DNA of 64,000 nt. It comes from Otatea glauca (taxonomy: Eukaryota; Streptophyta; Magnoliopsida; Poales; Poaceae). The notes below the pieces were generated by a model, which was not told where the DNA came from, did not search any database, and saw nothing but the letters and a program-made list of their open reading frames with translations. A program made the position numbers and the translations under genes. The stretch lies in the NCBI GenBank assembly GCA_036346275.1, contig CM070713.1, positions 78,050,382 to 78,114,381 on the forward strand. The letters run 5' to 3'. Below are positions 45,201 to 56,945 of this stretch, piece by piece (the first letter of the stretch is position 1; the number at the start of each line of letters is the position of its first letter).

Positions 45201-46493
45201 TGGACTGTGAAATATGGGCTATGGAGTGAGAGGAGGACCCCATCCTTAAAGAAAGACAAACTCCCCCACTTCATCATTATATTCCAACTCCACCAATCCC
45301 ACTCTGCCCATCTCCTCCTGCATCTCCTTTTTCCTCTTGAGTTCTTCTCTTCTTGTTCTTCTGTTTTTTTGTGTGTGATGAAAGGGCTACTTTTGATACC
45401 ATATTAAGTTGCAGGCACTAATCAATCCACCTAAAAGCTTAATCTGATGAGAAAAGATGAGCAATTTACTTATACTTCAACACTCTCCCTCACGTATAGA
45501 CTCCCTCAGACTAAGACGTGGAATAGAAGTGGGCTGCAATTATATTTTTAATTACGTCAACCGGATCTTAAACTCGAGACCTCTTAGCTTTGATACCACT
45601 TGTTAGAGTTTGTAGATGCAAACTCACACAAAAGGGAGACACGAGATTTTTACATTGAAAACTCTTGCGAAAAAAAAAACACGGGAGACAAATGCACTAT
45701 TTGGTTCGATCTTTACAAATACATGGGGTGACTTTATATAGCCAATTAGGATTCCGAAATTGTAGAAGATAAGTTAAGTTAATCCCTAACATGACTAACT
45801 TTACAATAACTAGCTATAGATAAGTATACTCAGCACATTAGTGCTGAAGTGTGGCAAAGTTTGAAAAAAAAGTGAGTCAATGACTTGTGAATGCCAGAAC
45901 TAAAACACCGTGACAAACCATAGTTGTGGCACAAACCAAACACATGGCAAGATTAAGCTTCCAACCAAACACCCCCAAAAGCTACTTGCACAGTTGCATG
46001 CATCGTATGAAGCAAAAGAACAGCACGGGTGTACAACCTGGATAAAAACTTGTTACCATAGTTGAAACGGGATTTATTGAGCAAGCATAAATCAAGGAAA
46101 GCATAATACGCTTAGATGGATCTTGGCTGTTCGCTCGCAAATTACAGGTTTCTTTAATTCATACTTCATAGAGATGGATGGATGGATGGATAGATGCACG
46201 GGTGGTACCTTGAAGGATTTACTGCCGGATTTGGAAAGGCGAAGGCCGGCGGAAGTCGGCGTCGGGGTGGTCGGCATCAGCGCGCCGGCGCCGCCCTTCG
46301 CTTTGCCGCTACTCTGCTCCGCCGTGGGGGTGGTGTTCGCGCTCGTGGCAGCAGACGACGAGGAGGCCACCGGCGACACCAGCGCCGCCGTGGAGGAGCC
46401 GGTGGACGGCTCGTCGTCGTCCATCGTCCGGGGGATGTAGACACAGAGGTTGAGCCCCAGCGACATCTTGGCCTTCCTCCATCTGCTCTCCAT
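42252..46493 (-). CDS. RING finger plus vWA domain protein, probable E3 ubiquitin ligase
   Basis: The CDS is complement(join(42252..44153,46209..46493)), 728 residues. The 2055-bp intron has a GTACC donor and a TTTTTTGGCAG acceptor. I chose the ATG at 46493 because MESRWRKAKMSLGLNLCVY is the conserved start of this plant family; an in-frame ATG lies six codons upstream. After a Ser/Thr/Ala-rich linker comes a RING (Cys98 to Cys141; CAIC, CSHTFHFHC, CPVC). A vWA domain follows from about residue 285 with a full MIDAS metal site: DVSGSM (Asp291, Ser293, Ser295), Thr360 and Asp390. The rest fits the C-terminal region of WAV3-type proteins, and the tail is Ser/Arg-rich. Relatives act as ubiquitin ligases (WAV3 in root gravity response). 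Substrate is unknown. Confidence 0.92.
45415..45600 (-). repeat. Internal part of a small LTR element in the RING-vWA intron
   Basis: Read on the minus strand, GTGTTGAAGTATAAGT and related words match the repeat at 4600-4700 and 5440-5620. The plus-strand sequence at 45587-45598 is the reverse complement of TGGTATCAAAGC, a tRNA-iMet primer site directly beside the LTR at 45601. Confidence 0.5.
45601..45791 (-). mobile_element. Short LTR (191 bp) of a TRIM-like element in the RING-vWA intron
   Basis: The sequence starts TGTTAGAGTTTG and ends ATCCCTAACA on the plus strand, giving TGTTAG..CTAACA termini, and the primer site lies at the proper distance of two bases. This makes it the 5' LTR of a minus-strand element. 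I did not find the other LTR, so the element is probably truncated. Confidence 0.6.
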
Positions 46494-47050
46494 CCGCGCA
46501 ACCAGCTGCAAATATGGCTCGGATCCGCTGCTGCTGCTACTGCTACTACTACTGCAACTATACTAGCTGAGCTGAGCTGCGAGATTAATTAGGTACTCTA
46601 CTTGTAGGTGGTGGGTTGGTGAGGTCAGAGGCGGAGTTGGCGGCGCTTTGGCTCCGTTGGGTCGCTGGCATCAGCCGCCGTGGAAGCCATGGGGAGCAGA
46701 GCAGCACCAACCAAATGGAGGAGAGCTAGCTTAGCTTGGCAAAACAAGAAAGGAGGTAAAGAAGAAAGAAAGAGAGAGAGAGAGAGAGAGAGGTGTGTGG
46801 ATGGCTATTTGACCTTAAACCAAGCCAAGGCAGAGTGACCTCTGCGTGAGAGAGCTGAGAAAAGGGTGGGGAGAGAGAGAGAGAGAGAGAGAGTTGTGGG
46901 TGAAGGAGCAGCTTTTTAACAAAGAGAAAGCAGTGAGCAAAGCAAGGAGGGGGCACAGAGCGCCTATGGCTAAAAAAAGTTTGGAAAGAGGGAAATGATG
47001 GCGAAGAGTGAGTGAAGCTCCGAAGGGAGGAGCTCGGCTCAAAGTTCAGA
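46494..47050 (-). promoter_or_regulatory. 5' UTR and promoter region of the RING-vWA gene, with GA tracts
   Basis: Two AG microsatellites (about 46767-46792 and 46873-46893) lie 270-400 bases upstream of the start codon; on the coding strand they are CT tracts, common near plant transcription starts. No other gene is seen. Confidence 0.5.
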
Positions 47051-47500
47051 GCTCAAGTAGTGGATGGTACTGTATACTGGCGAGTGATGACCAGTCGCTA
47101 CTCGCCAGTGCGTGTGTGTGATATACTACTAGTCTACTACTAAGGTGCCTTAAAAAAGAGAGAGAGAAGTATTCTATGTATTATTGGTGTTTTTCTTACA
47201 TACGTAGGAGCTCTGCCTTTTACTACGAGAAGAAGAAAAAGCTTGAAACAATTTACAGTTCTGTTTCTTTGAAGGGATCGCCTAGAGGTCCTAGACAACT
47301 CCAGTAACTGTGCTACAAAGGAAAAAACACAAAAGCATCAGAAGTATAGACTGTTAACTCGGCTAGCTTGGTGATCCAAGGCTCTTCTCCTCAGCTCAAA
47401 GTCTTCTTTTATGCAAAAAAAACAACTGCTATAATGGAAATTGACCACTTTTTTAGCCCGTGTGTGATATTTTTAGTAAATCTAAGGTTTTTACAAGCGC

Positions 47501-47684
47501 AATTGTAAAAATAGTTTTATCTCCGATCGCAGAAGCGCCGAAAGGTGACATATCACCTTCCGCGCTCCCACGTCGCGACAGGCGCTACCGAGCTCTGGTA
47601 GCGCGGCAAGTCACCGAAGCTATCGCGCTTTTAGAGCGCGCTAGCAACTGCTGCTGTCGAGAATATAACTATTTTTATAATTAT
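47501..47684. mobile_element. Possible MITE with inverted ends, about 184 bp
   Basis: The left end AATTGTAAAAATAGTTTTAT and the right end ATAACTATTTTTATAATTAT are inverted repeats with few mismatches. The GC-rich interior holds its own near-palindrome (AAGGTGACATATCACCTT near 47543). I could not settle the target duplication, so the family is unknown. The frame at 47460-47801 is probably not a gene. Confidence 0.5.
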
Positions 47685-49622
47685 GTTCCAGATATTCTAG
47701 ATCTAGTGGAGGAAAACCCCATAAAAATAGAACTTTGCTCGGCCGCTATTTCTCGCCTCATTTGGGCTCACCATTTGCTAATTCTCCGCGGCCGAATTTG
47801 ATGAGGTCCTCGATGCCAAGTCCACCGAATTCTTGGTGTTTTTGCGTGTGAGTTCTTCCCGACACGCCGAGCTGGATCTCTGGTTTGCTTTGGCGGTAAC
47901 TGCTGTCTGTCTCTGCCTTGCTCCGCAATTTATTCAGAAGGAGCTCGCAATATTTATTTTCTTCCCTTTTTTCTTTTCCTGTTTAATTGCTCGTGCCTCT
48001 TTCCTGTCACGGGTGTTTCCTCGTGCCACCATTGATGGGCACAGGCATATACAGTTGCTTTCCAAATTTGTTTCTAAATATATATCATTCTACAATTTTA
48101 AGATGCTTTTTTATTATTTTATATTTTATATTTTTTAGCTATTTCTAATGTTATTTACTAACATAAACCCGAGTAAAACAGATCATGTAAAAATATATTG
48201 AAGAGAACAAATACATTCTTATATAGATATGACTTAGCAAAATTACAAGAACATCTACTAAGATCAAACAGAGTACTCTACTCCCTCCACTGGCATTAAT
48301 CGTCTTATCTGTGGGGTGGCTTTCCTTGGTCTACTAGTAGCAGCGCTGTGCTAGTGCCTTCTTGTGGTCATCCAGTTGAACTAGGGATTTTCACGCAAAA
48401 AAAAACAAGTTGAATTAAACATATGGACATTCACATATTTCATCAAGGAACCAGAGTGACGACACCTTTCCACAGCTTTACCTGAAACATGTCCGAGAGC
48501 GAATGCGTGGAGTCGTGGACTAGTATAGTATTGTCTGTGGCCGGCCACTTTCGCCCTGCTGTAATGCCTGTCCTTGAGCACTGATGAGGTCAACTGCAAC
48601 TCTGGTCGTAGTAGCACTGTGGGGAAAAGATATTTGAAGGCTTACGCTCATTGCATCATTCAAATCAAGCAACAACTTAGATTAACCAGAAGAAAGCACA
48701 TGTACGTGCCATATGTATTTTAGAGGCTGCTTGGTGTCCAGTATACTATGGCACACTTAGTAAGTTCGCAAGTGCTTGTTGGCAGTTTTATCTATAGGTT
48801 TGAGTACTCGTGGATACCCGATATGATGAGGACAGATACGTGTATCACTTTAGACTTGTTTTGGGGTTTTGATACTTGATAAGATCATAGGATAGATGTA
48901 GGTGATAATTTATACTTATATGTACTTAATGGATATCCTATAACATGTTGACCTAGTTCTATGAGGTATACATTAAAAAACAACTGAACTTCATAAAGAT
49001 CATCCATTAATTTGCTCTTTCCTTAGTAGTCTGTTACCATAGTGTTCCCCTTTTTAACTATGCTACAATCGTCTTACGGCGCCTTTGAGCAGCATGCAGA
49101 TAGAAAAAACTTATGTATTGTACTATGTGGTACCGTAATAAGATTTAAACAAGACTTTTGTGTGATTGTAATTGGACTTAAACCGCGGCATTGTGTTATG
49201 TGGTTGTGTATAATTGTAAATTATGAGACATGTGTGTGATTGTACAATATACTATCTATGAGTACCTATTAGGTATCAGATACCTATCGGATTCGAAAAT
49301 AGGTACAAATCTATGCCCGTGAAACATAGTAGGTTCAAGTGGATGACATATGTTCGAGCTCAGGTGACAGATTTAGAGCAGTCGTATCCAAAAATATCCA
49401 CCCGATTGCCATCTTAGCAAGTGCGTAAGCTACATACTTTTTGTTATGATAAGTAAATCAGTCGCCACAATTTTGCAGAAGTTTTATAAAAGAAAGTCAA
49501 AGAACAATTTAGCGTGGCAACGATCCCAGACGTTTTCTTAGCTGTAATGAGAATGAACGGGTGACATTTATCCTTCATTGTGTTTTTTCGTTGATGATAC
49601 TCGTGGACAAACAAAAACATTA
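47685..49622. other. Intergenic region
   Basis: No gene is recognised. It is mostly AT-rich. CTCCCTCC-like words near 48277 might be one end of a Stowaway element, but the partner end was not found. Confidence 0.4.
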
Positions 49623-49630
49623 GTACTCGC

Positions 49631-49988
49631 CACGGTTAACAAAATCGGTTTGAGAAAAATCGGTCGAAATTCGAATTTCGAAAATCGGAAATATCAAGTC
49701 GAAAATCGTTCGAAAATCGTTAAAAATCGTGGAGTTTCAAAATCAAAAAATTTGAAAAGAAAAATAAAAAATATCTTTTTTCATGGAAAATCGACAGGCG
49801 AGTTGAATTTTTTTGGTGGACGATTTTTTGAGCGATTTTTGTCGATTTTCACCGATTTTCGACCGGTTTACGTCGCATAATTTTTTTTGAATTGCACCGG
49901 TTTATCGGGCGGTTTTAGAAGCCGTTCCGCGCCGATACTACCGTAAATCGCGATTTTCGACCGATTTTCGGCGATTTTGCGAACCCTG
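49631..49988. mobile_element. hAT-type MITE, 358 bp
   Basis: It starts CACGGTTAACAAAATCGG and ends CGATTTTGCGAACCCTG. It is flanked by perfect 8-bp duplications GTACTCGC (49623-49630 and 49989-49996). The interior is full of CGATTTTCG and CGAAAATCG words, shared with the element at 26150. The perfect duplication suggests it is the youngest of the three hAT-type copies here. Confidence 0.88.
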
Positions 49989-49996
49989 GTACTCGC

Positions 49997-52414
49997 TGTC
50001 TCCTTGCAAAAAAAAACCACTCGCTAGGGGTGAAAACAGAGTGGTGGAAGATTTTCATCTGATTCGACGTATTAAAAAAAATCTGTATAGTATATTACTT
50101 TTTTAGTCTCAATCTATATTTGATATTATCTGTATCAACAAAATGGCTATCTGGTAAAATATCAATATCCTTTAATATCCTCGTTGACTAACATATAATA
50201 TGAATTTATAATTAATTATGTTGTTAAGTATGATAAATAATTCTCTAATAGGTATTATAATTTGATATTTTTATTGCTAAAGTTACAACTTATTTTTGTA
50301 TGTGCGTATTATCCGTTAAATTATTTGTAACCGGTTCGAATCCGATCGGCATCCATCTTGAGTCCGTATCTCAAAAAAATTGTATCTGTATCCATATCTA
50401 TATCCAAGATATCCACGTGTGATATGAAATCCTTACTAAAAATATAAATTAAGACACGAGAGAAGCGACATCCACTCATATTCCACCCGTTCAACAGGGA
50501 CCAAACGAGACACGGGATTATGGGATGGATGGGTGGAGCACTGGAGCGGGGCTCAGACACGCAGGGAGTAGCTGCTACATAGCAGTCACAATGGGGGAGT
50601 GGTACTACTGCCTCCCCGGCGATGAGAAATGGACAAAGCCCTAAAGTCAAAGCGGACGCCCGTGTTGTCAATTCCCTGCGCCCAGCCGAGCCGAGCCACT
50701 GCGCCACCACCACGCTGCCTGCACGGTTTGCACAGCAGCAAGCAGCATGCAAGATGGTCCATTCCCCCGGTGTCAGCCCACGGGGGCGCCGCGGGGGGGC
50801 GGGCACCACCGCTGCGCCGGCCGGCCTTGCATATATAGTTGCATCACGTCTCGCTTTCGCGTCCCGTATGGGCGCCGCGCCGCGTGCATGGCCTCCGCAG
50901 TTTACGTGTCGCCGGGGCAACTACCCGGCCAGCAGCGACACACGCTCGCAGCTCGCACGCGCGCCGGCCGTCTCGTTCACCAGTAGCTGCATGCCCCGGT
51001 GGTCAACCAGCCACGCCACATGCAAAACAAAGCAAAGCAACGCTGCGCCGCAAGATGCAGCAACTTCATGCTGGGTCGGGTGGTTCTTTGGTTGCTCATT
51101 CATTATTGGCCGTTGCTCGGTAACACTATCCGAAAAACTAACGCAACATGTGATACATATCACCTGACACGTCTTCTACGGTCGATGAAGGGATATTTTT
51201 TATAAATCTATTAAAAAGAGATTAAATTTGAAAAAAATTGTATGTAAGAGAGGTAGAAAAGCTAATGACTCAAAAAAATTCAAGATGTACTACTCTATTC
51301 ATTGGTAGACTAAGAAATACCACTGGTAATCATATCATTAAACAACGAGTAATATTTTCTAAAATAATAACGAATGGAGCGATATATCCTAAATTCCTGT
51401 AGAAAGGACGAGGAGGAGACTGCTCCGAGGCTCTCTTTACTGTTGCGTTTCAATACCCTCCAGCTACCACAGCAAGAAGCGGTGGCATGTGGACTGAACT
51501 GAATGAATTAAAAGAGGCCCGCGGCTAAAGATGGTGAATATCTCACATGTCAATCCACGCGACAATGCCGAGATTGTTTTGTTTAGTTTGGTTTGGCTGG
51601 TTGCTCGCTGCCGTGCTTGAGCTGTGAGATGCCTCTGCTGTGCCTGTGCCTGCCTGACCCATCCATTTCCATGCGCTTTTCTTTGACCTCGCCATCAATC
51701 CATGATGCCTACGCTCAACAACTCCGACATTGTCCTGCGGCTCCTGCCCCATCCATCCATCCATCCATCATCCATGGATTCGTTCGTTCGTTCGTTCATC
51801 CATCCTTTGATATTTTCTGTACAGTGGAGTCGTTCTACTCATTTTTCCAGTACTATCTCCATCTTCGATTTTAAAAAATGATTAATAGTAATCCTTGCAC
51901 TTGCAGACTTTTTTACATGGTCGATGCAAGAACTACTACTCGTACCGTCTTACGTAGTAGACAAGCAGATGCGGTCCTCTATGCATGCTGGATCAAGACA
52001 AGAAGCGAATAATCTCCTCTCCCAAGGAGGCGAGGAGCGAGACAGAGGAGGATGGGGTCAAAGTTTTGTAACATCCATATGCAGGCCTTGTTTACCGTTC
52101 AACCCGGCACATGCACGCTGAATCCGGCTAGGTAGACGATGGTGTCGTCCCCTGCGTCTTTACACTTTTTTTTTACAGTGCCTTTGGAACCTGCAAACAA
52201 TATACTAGGAGTAGTCTTCTGATCTCGGCTCAGTTCGAAAAAAGATTGGTCCACGACTACTGCCCTAGGGCGTATCCGCTGAAAACTAACTAAAAGATTG
52301 GTCCTCCTACTGTCTCATATTCTCATCGTGCCTTTCGTTAAACAATTGCATGACACTACTTAAATAAAAGCAGATCCTTCTTCTTCTTTTTCCCCCAAAG
52401 AGCAAAGCATAGTG
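49997..52414. other. Intergenic region with GC-rich island
   Basis: A GC-rich stretch at about 50590-51060 has long overlapping frames on both strands (for example 50622-51167 plus, 50321-50920 minus) but no recognisable domain, so they are probably chance frames. ATCC/GTTC microsatellites lie at about 51750-51805. Confidence 0.4.
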
Positions 52415-52663
52415 CTCTCTCTAATCATAAATAGCTGTCGTTTTGAACATAAGTGCAATTACATTTTCAAAACTTTGACTGTAAAAATATTTTAATCGGA
52501 TATATAAAATAACATGTGTAGATTTGTCTCGAAAAGTACTTATCATAATATTACAATTTTATTAGATTTTATAAATATAATATAATAAAAATTTGTGTTG
52601 AAAGCTATGTTTTTAGAAACTATATCGATTCTCAAAAGCATAACTGTTTATAATCGGAGAGAG
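52415..52663. mobile_element. Stowaway-like MITE, 249 bp
   Basis: The left end CTCTCTCTAATCATAAATAG and the right end TGTTTATAATCGGAGAGAG are inverted repeats continuing for about 30 bases with mismatches. The right flank is TA; the left flank TG looks like a mutated TA. Confidence 0.65.
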
Positions 52664-53485
52664 TACAGCAAAATATGAGCATGTGAAAGTCTTTGTTTTG
52701 TCCCTACCATGCAATCGCAATGGCCTAGAAAGGCGGAAGTTTCTTCTGGCGGTGGATTGGATAGAGGGCCGTCTCTCTCACAGCGCCGATCCATCTCCCC
52801 ACTTCAGCGGTTGAGGCAGACCAAGCTGTAGTAGCAACCCACAGATTGAGTGGTGTTCGTCGCCATCCGTCACTGCCAGGCAGGTCCTACCAACTGATGA
52901 GATCCATCTGGACCCTGTGTCAGCGACTGTTCGTAACGATTCCGCGAGAGGGTGGGCAGGTAGACGGAAGCATTGACACACAAGATTTGCACCGTGTCGC
53001 CCTCATCACAACTATGCTACGCAGTTGGGTGGCTAGAGAACAAAAGAGGAGTCCGCATGGTGACTTCCTGTTCTACGATTGGCCGCGACGCTAAGCAACT
53101 AGTAAAATTTTAGTTCGGTCGCTATTAAATCCCGTGAAAGGAGGCGCCTTTTCCTTTTGTGCGCTTCTCTTCTCCTCTTTCGCCCTTTCTTTCTTCGAGT
53201 CGCCCGGTTTGCGGTGCGGTCAGCGACGCGACGGTGCGCAAGGACAAGGCAGCACGACCCCGACCCGAACCCAACTGTGCCACGTTAAATTACTGCTCCC
53301 TCTAAAAAGAACGCCTCTTTATACGAACACGGTCCTAAAAATGCTGTTTAACCACTAATTTTATTATATATTGTTACAAATTTTTTTTAAAAAAGCACAT
53401 ATTACAAAAACCATATTTAACCACTAATCTGTTGCTAATATCATATTCATGTGGCCATCTAAATATATTTCTATATATTTAGATG
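52664..53485. other. Intergenic region
   Basis: Frames at 52778-53358 match nothing I know. One CTCCCTCT-type word near 53301 resembles a Stowaway end without a visible partner. Confidence 0.35.
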
Positions 53486-56400
53486 CTAGTTGAATTACCC
53501 TGCTTTGCTACGGATAAAAAATATCATAATACCATAGTATGTCGAGTCGGGATCATCCTGCTCCACATGCTCGGCTCTTCCTGCGTATCGATCAAGCTTC
53601 GACAAAGGTAGTGTCGCACCTCTGTTTTTTGTTAGATGTTTTTTAGGAAGCTAAAATTTGTTTTGTTGGTAAATGGTTCTCTCTTTTTTGAGATTTTATA
53701 CGGAGTTGCAGCAGAGGGTGATCAACATTACTCACTTTTTTTTTTCATCTTTACTCCTTTAAAAGAAGATAGTGGCCCTTCCCCCCTTATCTATCGCTAC
53801 AAAACCTCTAAGGAACCTCAACGATCTCGTAACATTTCTTCATCCGATCGCTCTCACCTATTATTGCACATCTAATCCCACTCTCCATTTCTACTTCCTC
53901 ACAATGGCAGCACGAAAACAATGCTTAGGCGTAAGCAACACGGCAGCAGCAGGCGACTGACGAGGCAGTAGCGACGCGGAGGACAACTACCAATGAAGGG
54001 GTCACACGACGCATCCTGATCTGCCCCGCTTCCTCGATTTTGAGCTCCGATGAAGCACATCATCATCCTCTTTGTCTTATTCTCAATCTCTGGCGTTGCT
54101 CATCGTCCTCCTCCCCACTGAGCGGTGGGTGCGGCTGTTAGATCCAGATCTGGTGGAGGCGCAGAGGCTTGATCCGATTTTGCTAGTTCCCCTGCTTCCC
54201 AATCTCTTCTTGATGATGGTGTGGGGGAGAGGGGCTTCGACGACGCATCCTTGCAGCGGCGGGTCGACTAGTGAGGCAGCGTCAGCCGGGCAAGCTTCGT
54301 CCAAGGCTACGACTCCCACTATTTGTCGGCGCCGTCGGGTCACCCTGACATACGTTGATGACTCGAGCCATGGTCGAGGCGACCGGATCTGGCCAAATTG
54401 AGCCGCGCTGTCGTTGGATCCAGTCAAATCGAGCAGCGATGCCATCGTATAGGAGGCGGGAGCAGGGCGATGCCACATCATGAAGAGGGGTTGGCATGAG
54501 AAGGAGGTGCCAACGGCGCGGGGTAGCCTAGGTTGGGATAGGGTGGGTGGGGATGATGCGGTGGTCGATGTGGGTTGGATGAGGGAGAGAAGAGGAAGGG
54601 ATAGCACTGCGCGTGGGGAAGGAGAGAGGAGGCGACGCTGACGATGGTTGGGGAGAAGAGGGCGACGGCGACAGGTTGGGGAAGACTAGGGGAGAGGAGA
54701 GGACTGTAAAGCTGGGTTTTTTCTCGTAGCTAGGGCAACCACCTCTAAACATGATCTTAGTTACTTGATCTCGATCCAACAAGTGAAACAAGACGAGGTC
54801 CTCAGTTGATCTTAGACAGCTGATCTCAATTCGACATACAAAAAAAGATGAGTACATGTCCACACTGGTTTCAGCCATTTTCTGCATCCTTTTATTAGGG
54901 CCAATTTTACTATTTATCATCACTATTTTCTACTATATCTTTAAATTGGTAGAACCATATATGTGGGGCGACAATGCGAGGATGGCAATGCATGCCCGGC
55001 ATTGCGACGGGACCAAGGGTGCAACACAACTCCGGCAACAATCGAGGGTGCAGCTGTAGCACAAGCTAGGCATCGCGGCGGAGGCACGATGTGTGGCACA
55101 GCGGGGCTTAGCCGGGCGTAGCAGTGGAGCCAAGTGCATTACGTAGGCAAATCATAGTGTAGGATCGAAAAATACTAATCTAGCAATCAGAGGGGGGTGA
55201 ATGATTGCGCGGAAGCTAAAATAAAATTTTTATGATTTTTGAAACACCCCAAACAAACTTAGATCGCTTAATTTGTATTCAACAGAAACCTTATTGCGCG
55301 GACCAAACTTTTACTTGTACGTCGGACCAAACTTCGTGCCAGACCAAATTTTCACATGCACTACGGACCAAATTTCTACTATAGCAAAACCAAATCAATT
55401 CACGCTGGACCAAACGAGACAAACTGATATATGTTCACTAAAACTAAGATTTATGAAGATCTAACCATTAGATTGATATGAAATTTTAACTGTAGAAACT
55501 ATATTCAATTATGAATCTAACCCAATAAGAATCAACTCGATCGGACCTACAGATCAAAAGTTATTAACCTCGAAAGCATGCTGTGATAGATTATGACGAG
55601 AATTGACCAAACCCTAATTTCGTGATTAATCACAATCTACAAAAGATTAACCAACGAAACTTTCAGGAACTCTAAGTTGATACTCTAGGAAGGTTTTGTA
55701 TGGATCAAATCAATATTAAACTTGTTGAAACAAGAGAGACAATGAATCAATCTATAAAAACAAAACCGGGCAAACAAACCAGAAGACGATCACTAAATCA
55801 AAGCGCGCATGAACAGTAATCCGCGATTTACTGTAGAAACGAAATATTTTAGTACACCATTTATCAGTAGTCGCTACTGACATCAGATAGTCGATTTTTC
55901 CTTCGCTGTGTCGCCACTTTGCATTTCCGAGCATGAGGAAAAATCACCAGACGGAACTTTTCAGCCGTAAAGAATTCAATTTTTATTTCTTTTTGTATAG
56001 TCTGGTTACAGCACTCCAAACAAAAGAGTACAAACCCTAAAACCTCAGCGCTCAAAATAAACAAGGAACACCTCCCCCTATTTATACTAAGCAAACATAA
56101 AGAGATTGAATACAACTCCACTTTCAACATGGAAAGAGTTTGTATACATCTCAACCTAGCCCAACATAGCCAAAAATAACTCTTGCACGCATGTACAGCC
56201 CACTTACTGTAAATACGTGACTAACCAGCCTCCATGTGCATGTTCTCTAGCCCGAATGTTCCGCATGACATTCTTGACCATCAAGACCTCGATTCCTCTC
56301 TGAATCTAGTCCCGAACCTCAGTTCCTCCACGAACCTAGTTCCAGTCCCGTCATCGACCACGTTCGCCCTCAAGCAACACCTGTACATGAATACACAAAA

Positions 56401-56945
56401 AACAATTCCGAGCACAAGTCCACGACTTGACTCAAAGTCAATCCATGCAACCACTCACACGAGCGCATTGCATCAAGCAAAACTATTACCATGCTATCAC
56501 AAGCATATCAAGTAAACATCTGAAACAGCACATGCCAAAGCACCACACATGCCATGAGCACAACCACATTGCAATGCCAATTTCATTACTCAGCCAATTT
56601 TTCAGCACATGATTTCACACATAGTGGTGAAGGTGCTATGTGGGCCAGGGTGGAGCTAGACCGGGCGCCACGACAAAAGCCGACGATGTGGCATAGGCCA
56701 AGCGCAACGATGGATTGATGGGTCTCAACGTGTTTCGGTTATATGATTTTTTTCTCAATAACGTCCTTCGATTTAGGCCGAGCACAGCGAAGAAGACACG
56801 ATGTAGATCGGGGCAAAGCTCTGGTTGTTCTAACGAGTTGATGGAGTGGTGCAAGGCAAGCCTGACAACGGTGGCTCGATGTGCTATAGCCTGACTTTTT
56901 TAATTCGTAGTATCGCATGGTTATTTAGCTAGTATTAGTAAAGAT
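53486..56945 (-). mobile_element. Non-autonomous Helitron carrying a solo LTR
   Basis: On the minus strand it begins TCTTTACTAATACTAGC at 56945 after an A and ends CTAG at 53486. The sequence before the end (CCGTAGCAAAGCAGGGTAATTC) resembles the grass Helitron terminal hairpin, though decayed, and the next base is C rather than T. Removing the solo LTR leaves about 2 kb, partly GC-rich with gene-like words (53950-54650, 54960-55140) that may be captured gene scraps. Frames here (54072-54923, 56636-56854) carry no known domain. Confidence 0.6.
55158..56619 (-). mobile_element. Solo LTR of the 10-kb copia family, 1462 bp, inverted
   Basis: It has the same ends as the LTRs at 10363 and 18493 (TGTAGGATCG on the left, GATTTCACA on the right) in opposite orientation. 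CATAG flanks both sides (55153-55157 and 56620-56624). It is 204 bp shorter than the 5' LTR at 10363, which equals one unit of the internal duplication. Frames inside it (55273-56612) are LTR shadows. Confidence 0.93.

Noticed and set aside
50331..50341. GGTTCGAATCC, a tRNA B-box-like word
   Set aside because: No A box, cloverleaf or acceptor stem could be built around it; the surroundings are AT-rich repeat-like DNA.
50321..51167. Long frames on both strands in a GC-rich island
   Set aside because: They overlap each other, are arginine/alanine/proline-rich and match no family; GC content explains them.
51289..51382. Possible tiny Stowaway MITE with ends like CTACTCTATTC and GAATGGAGCGA
   Set aside because: The inverted ends are short and imperfect and the element would be very small; not supportable.
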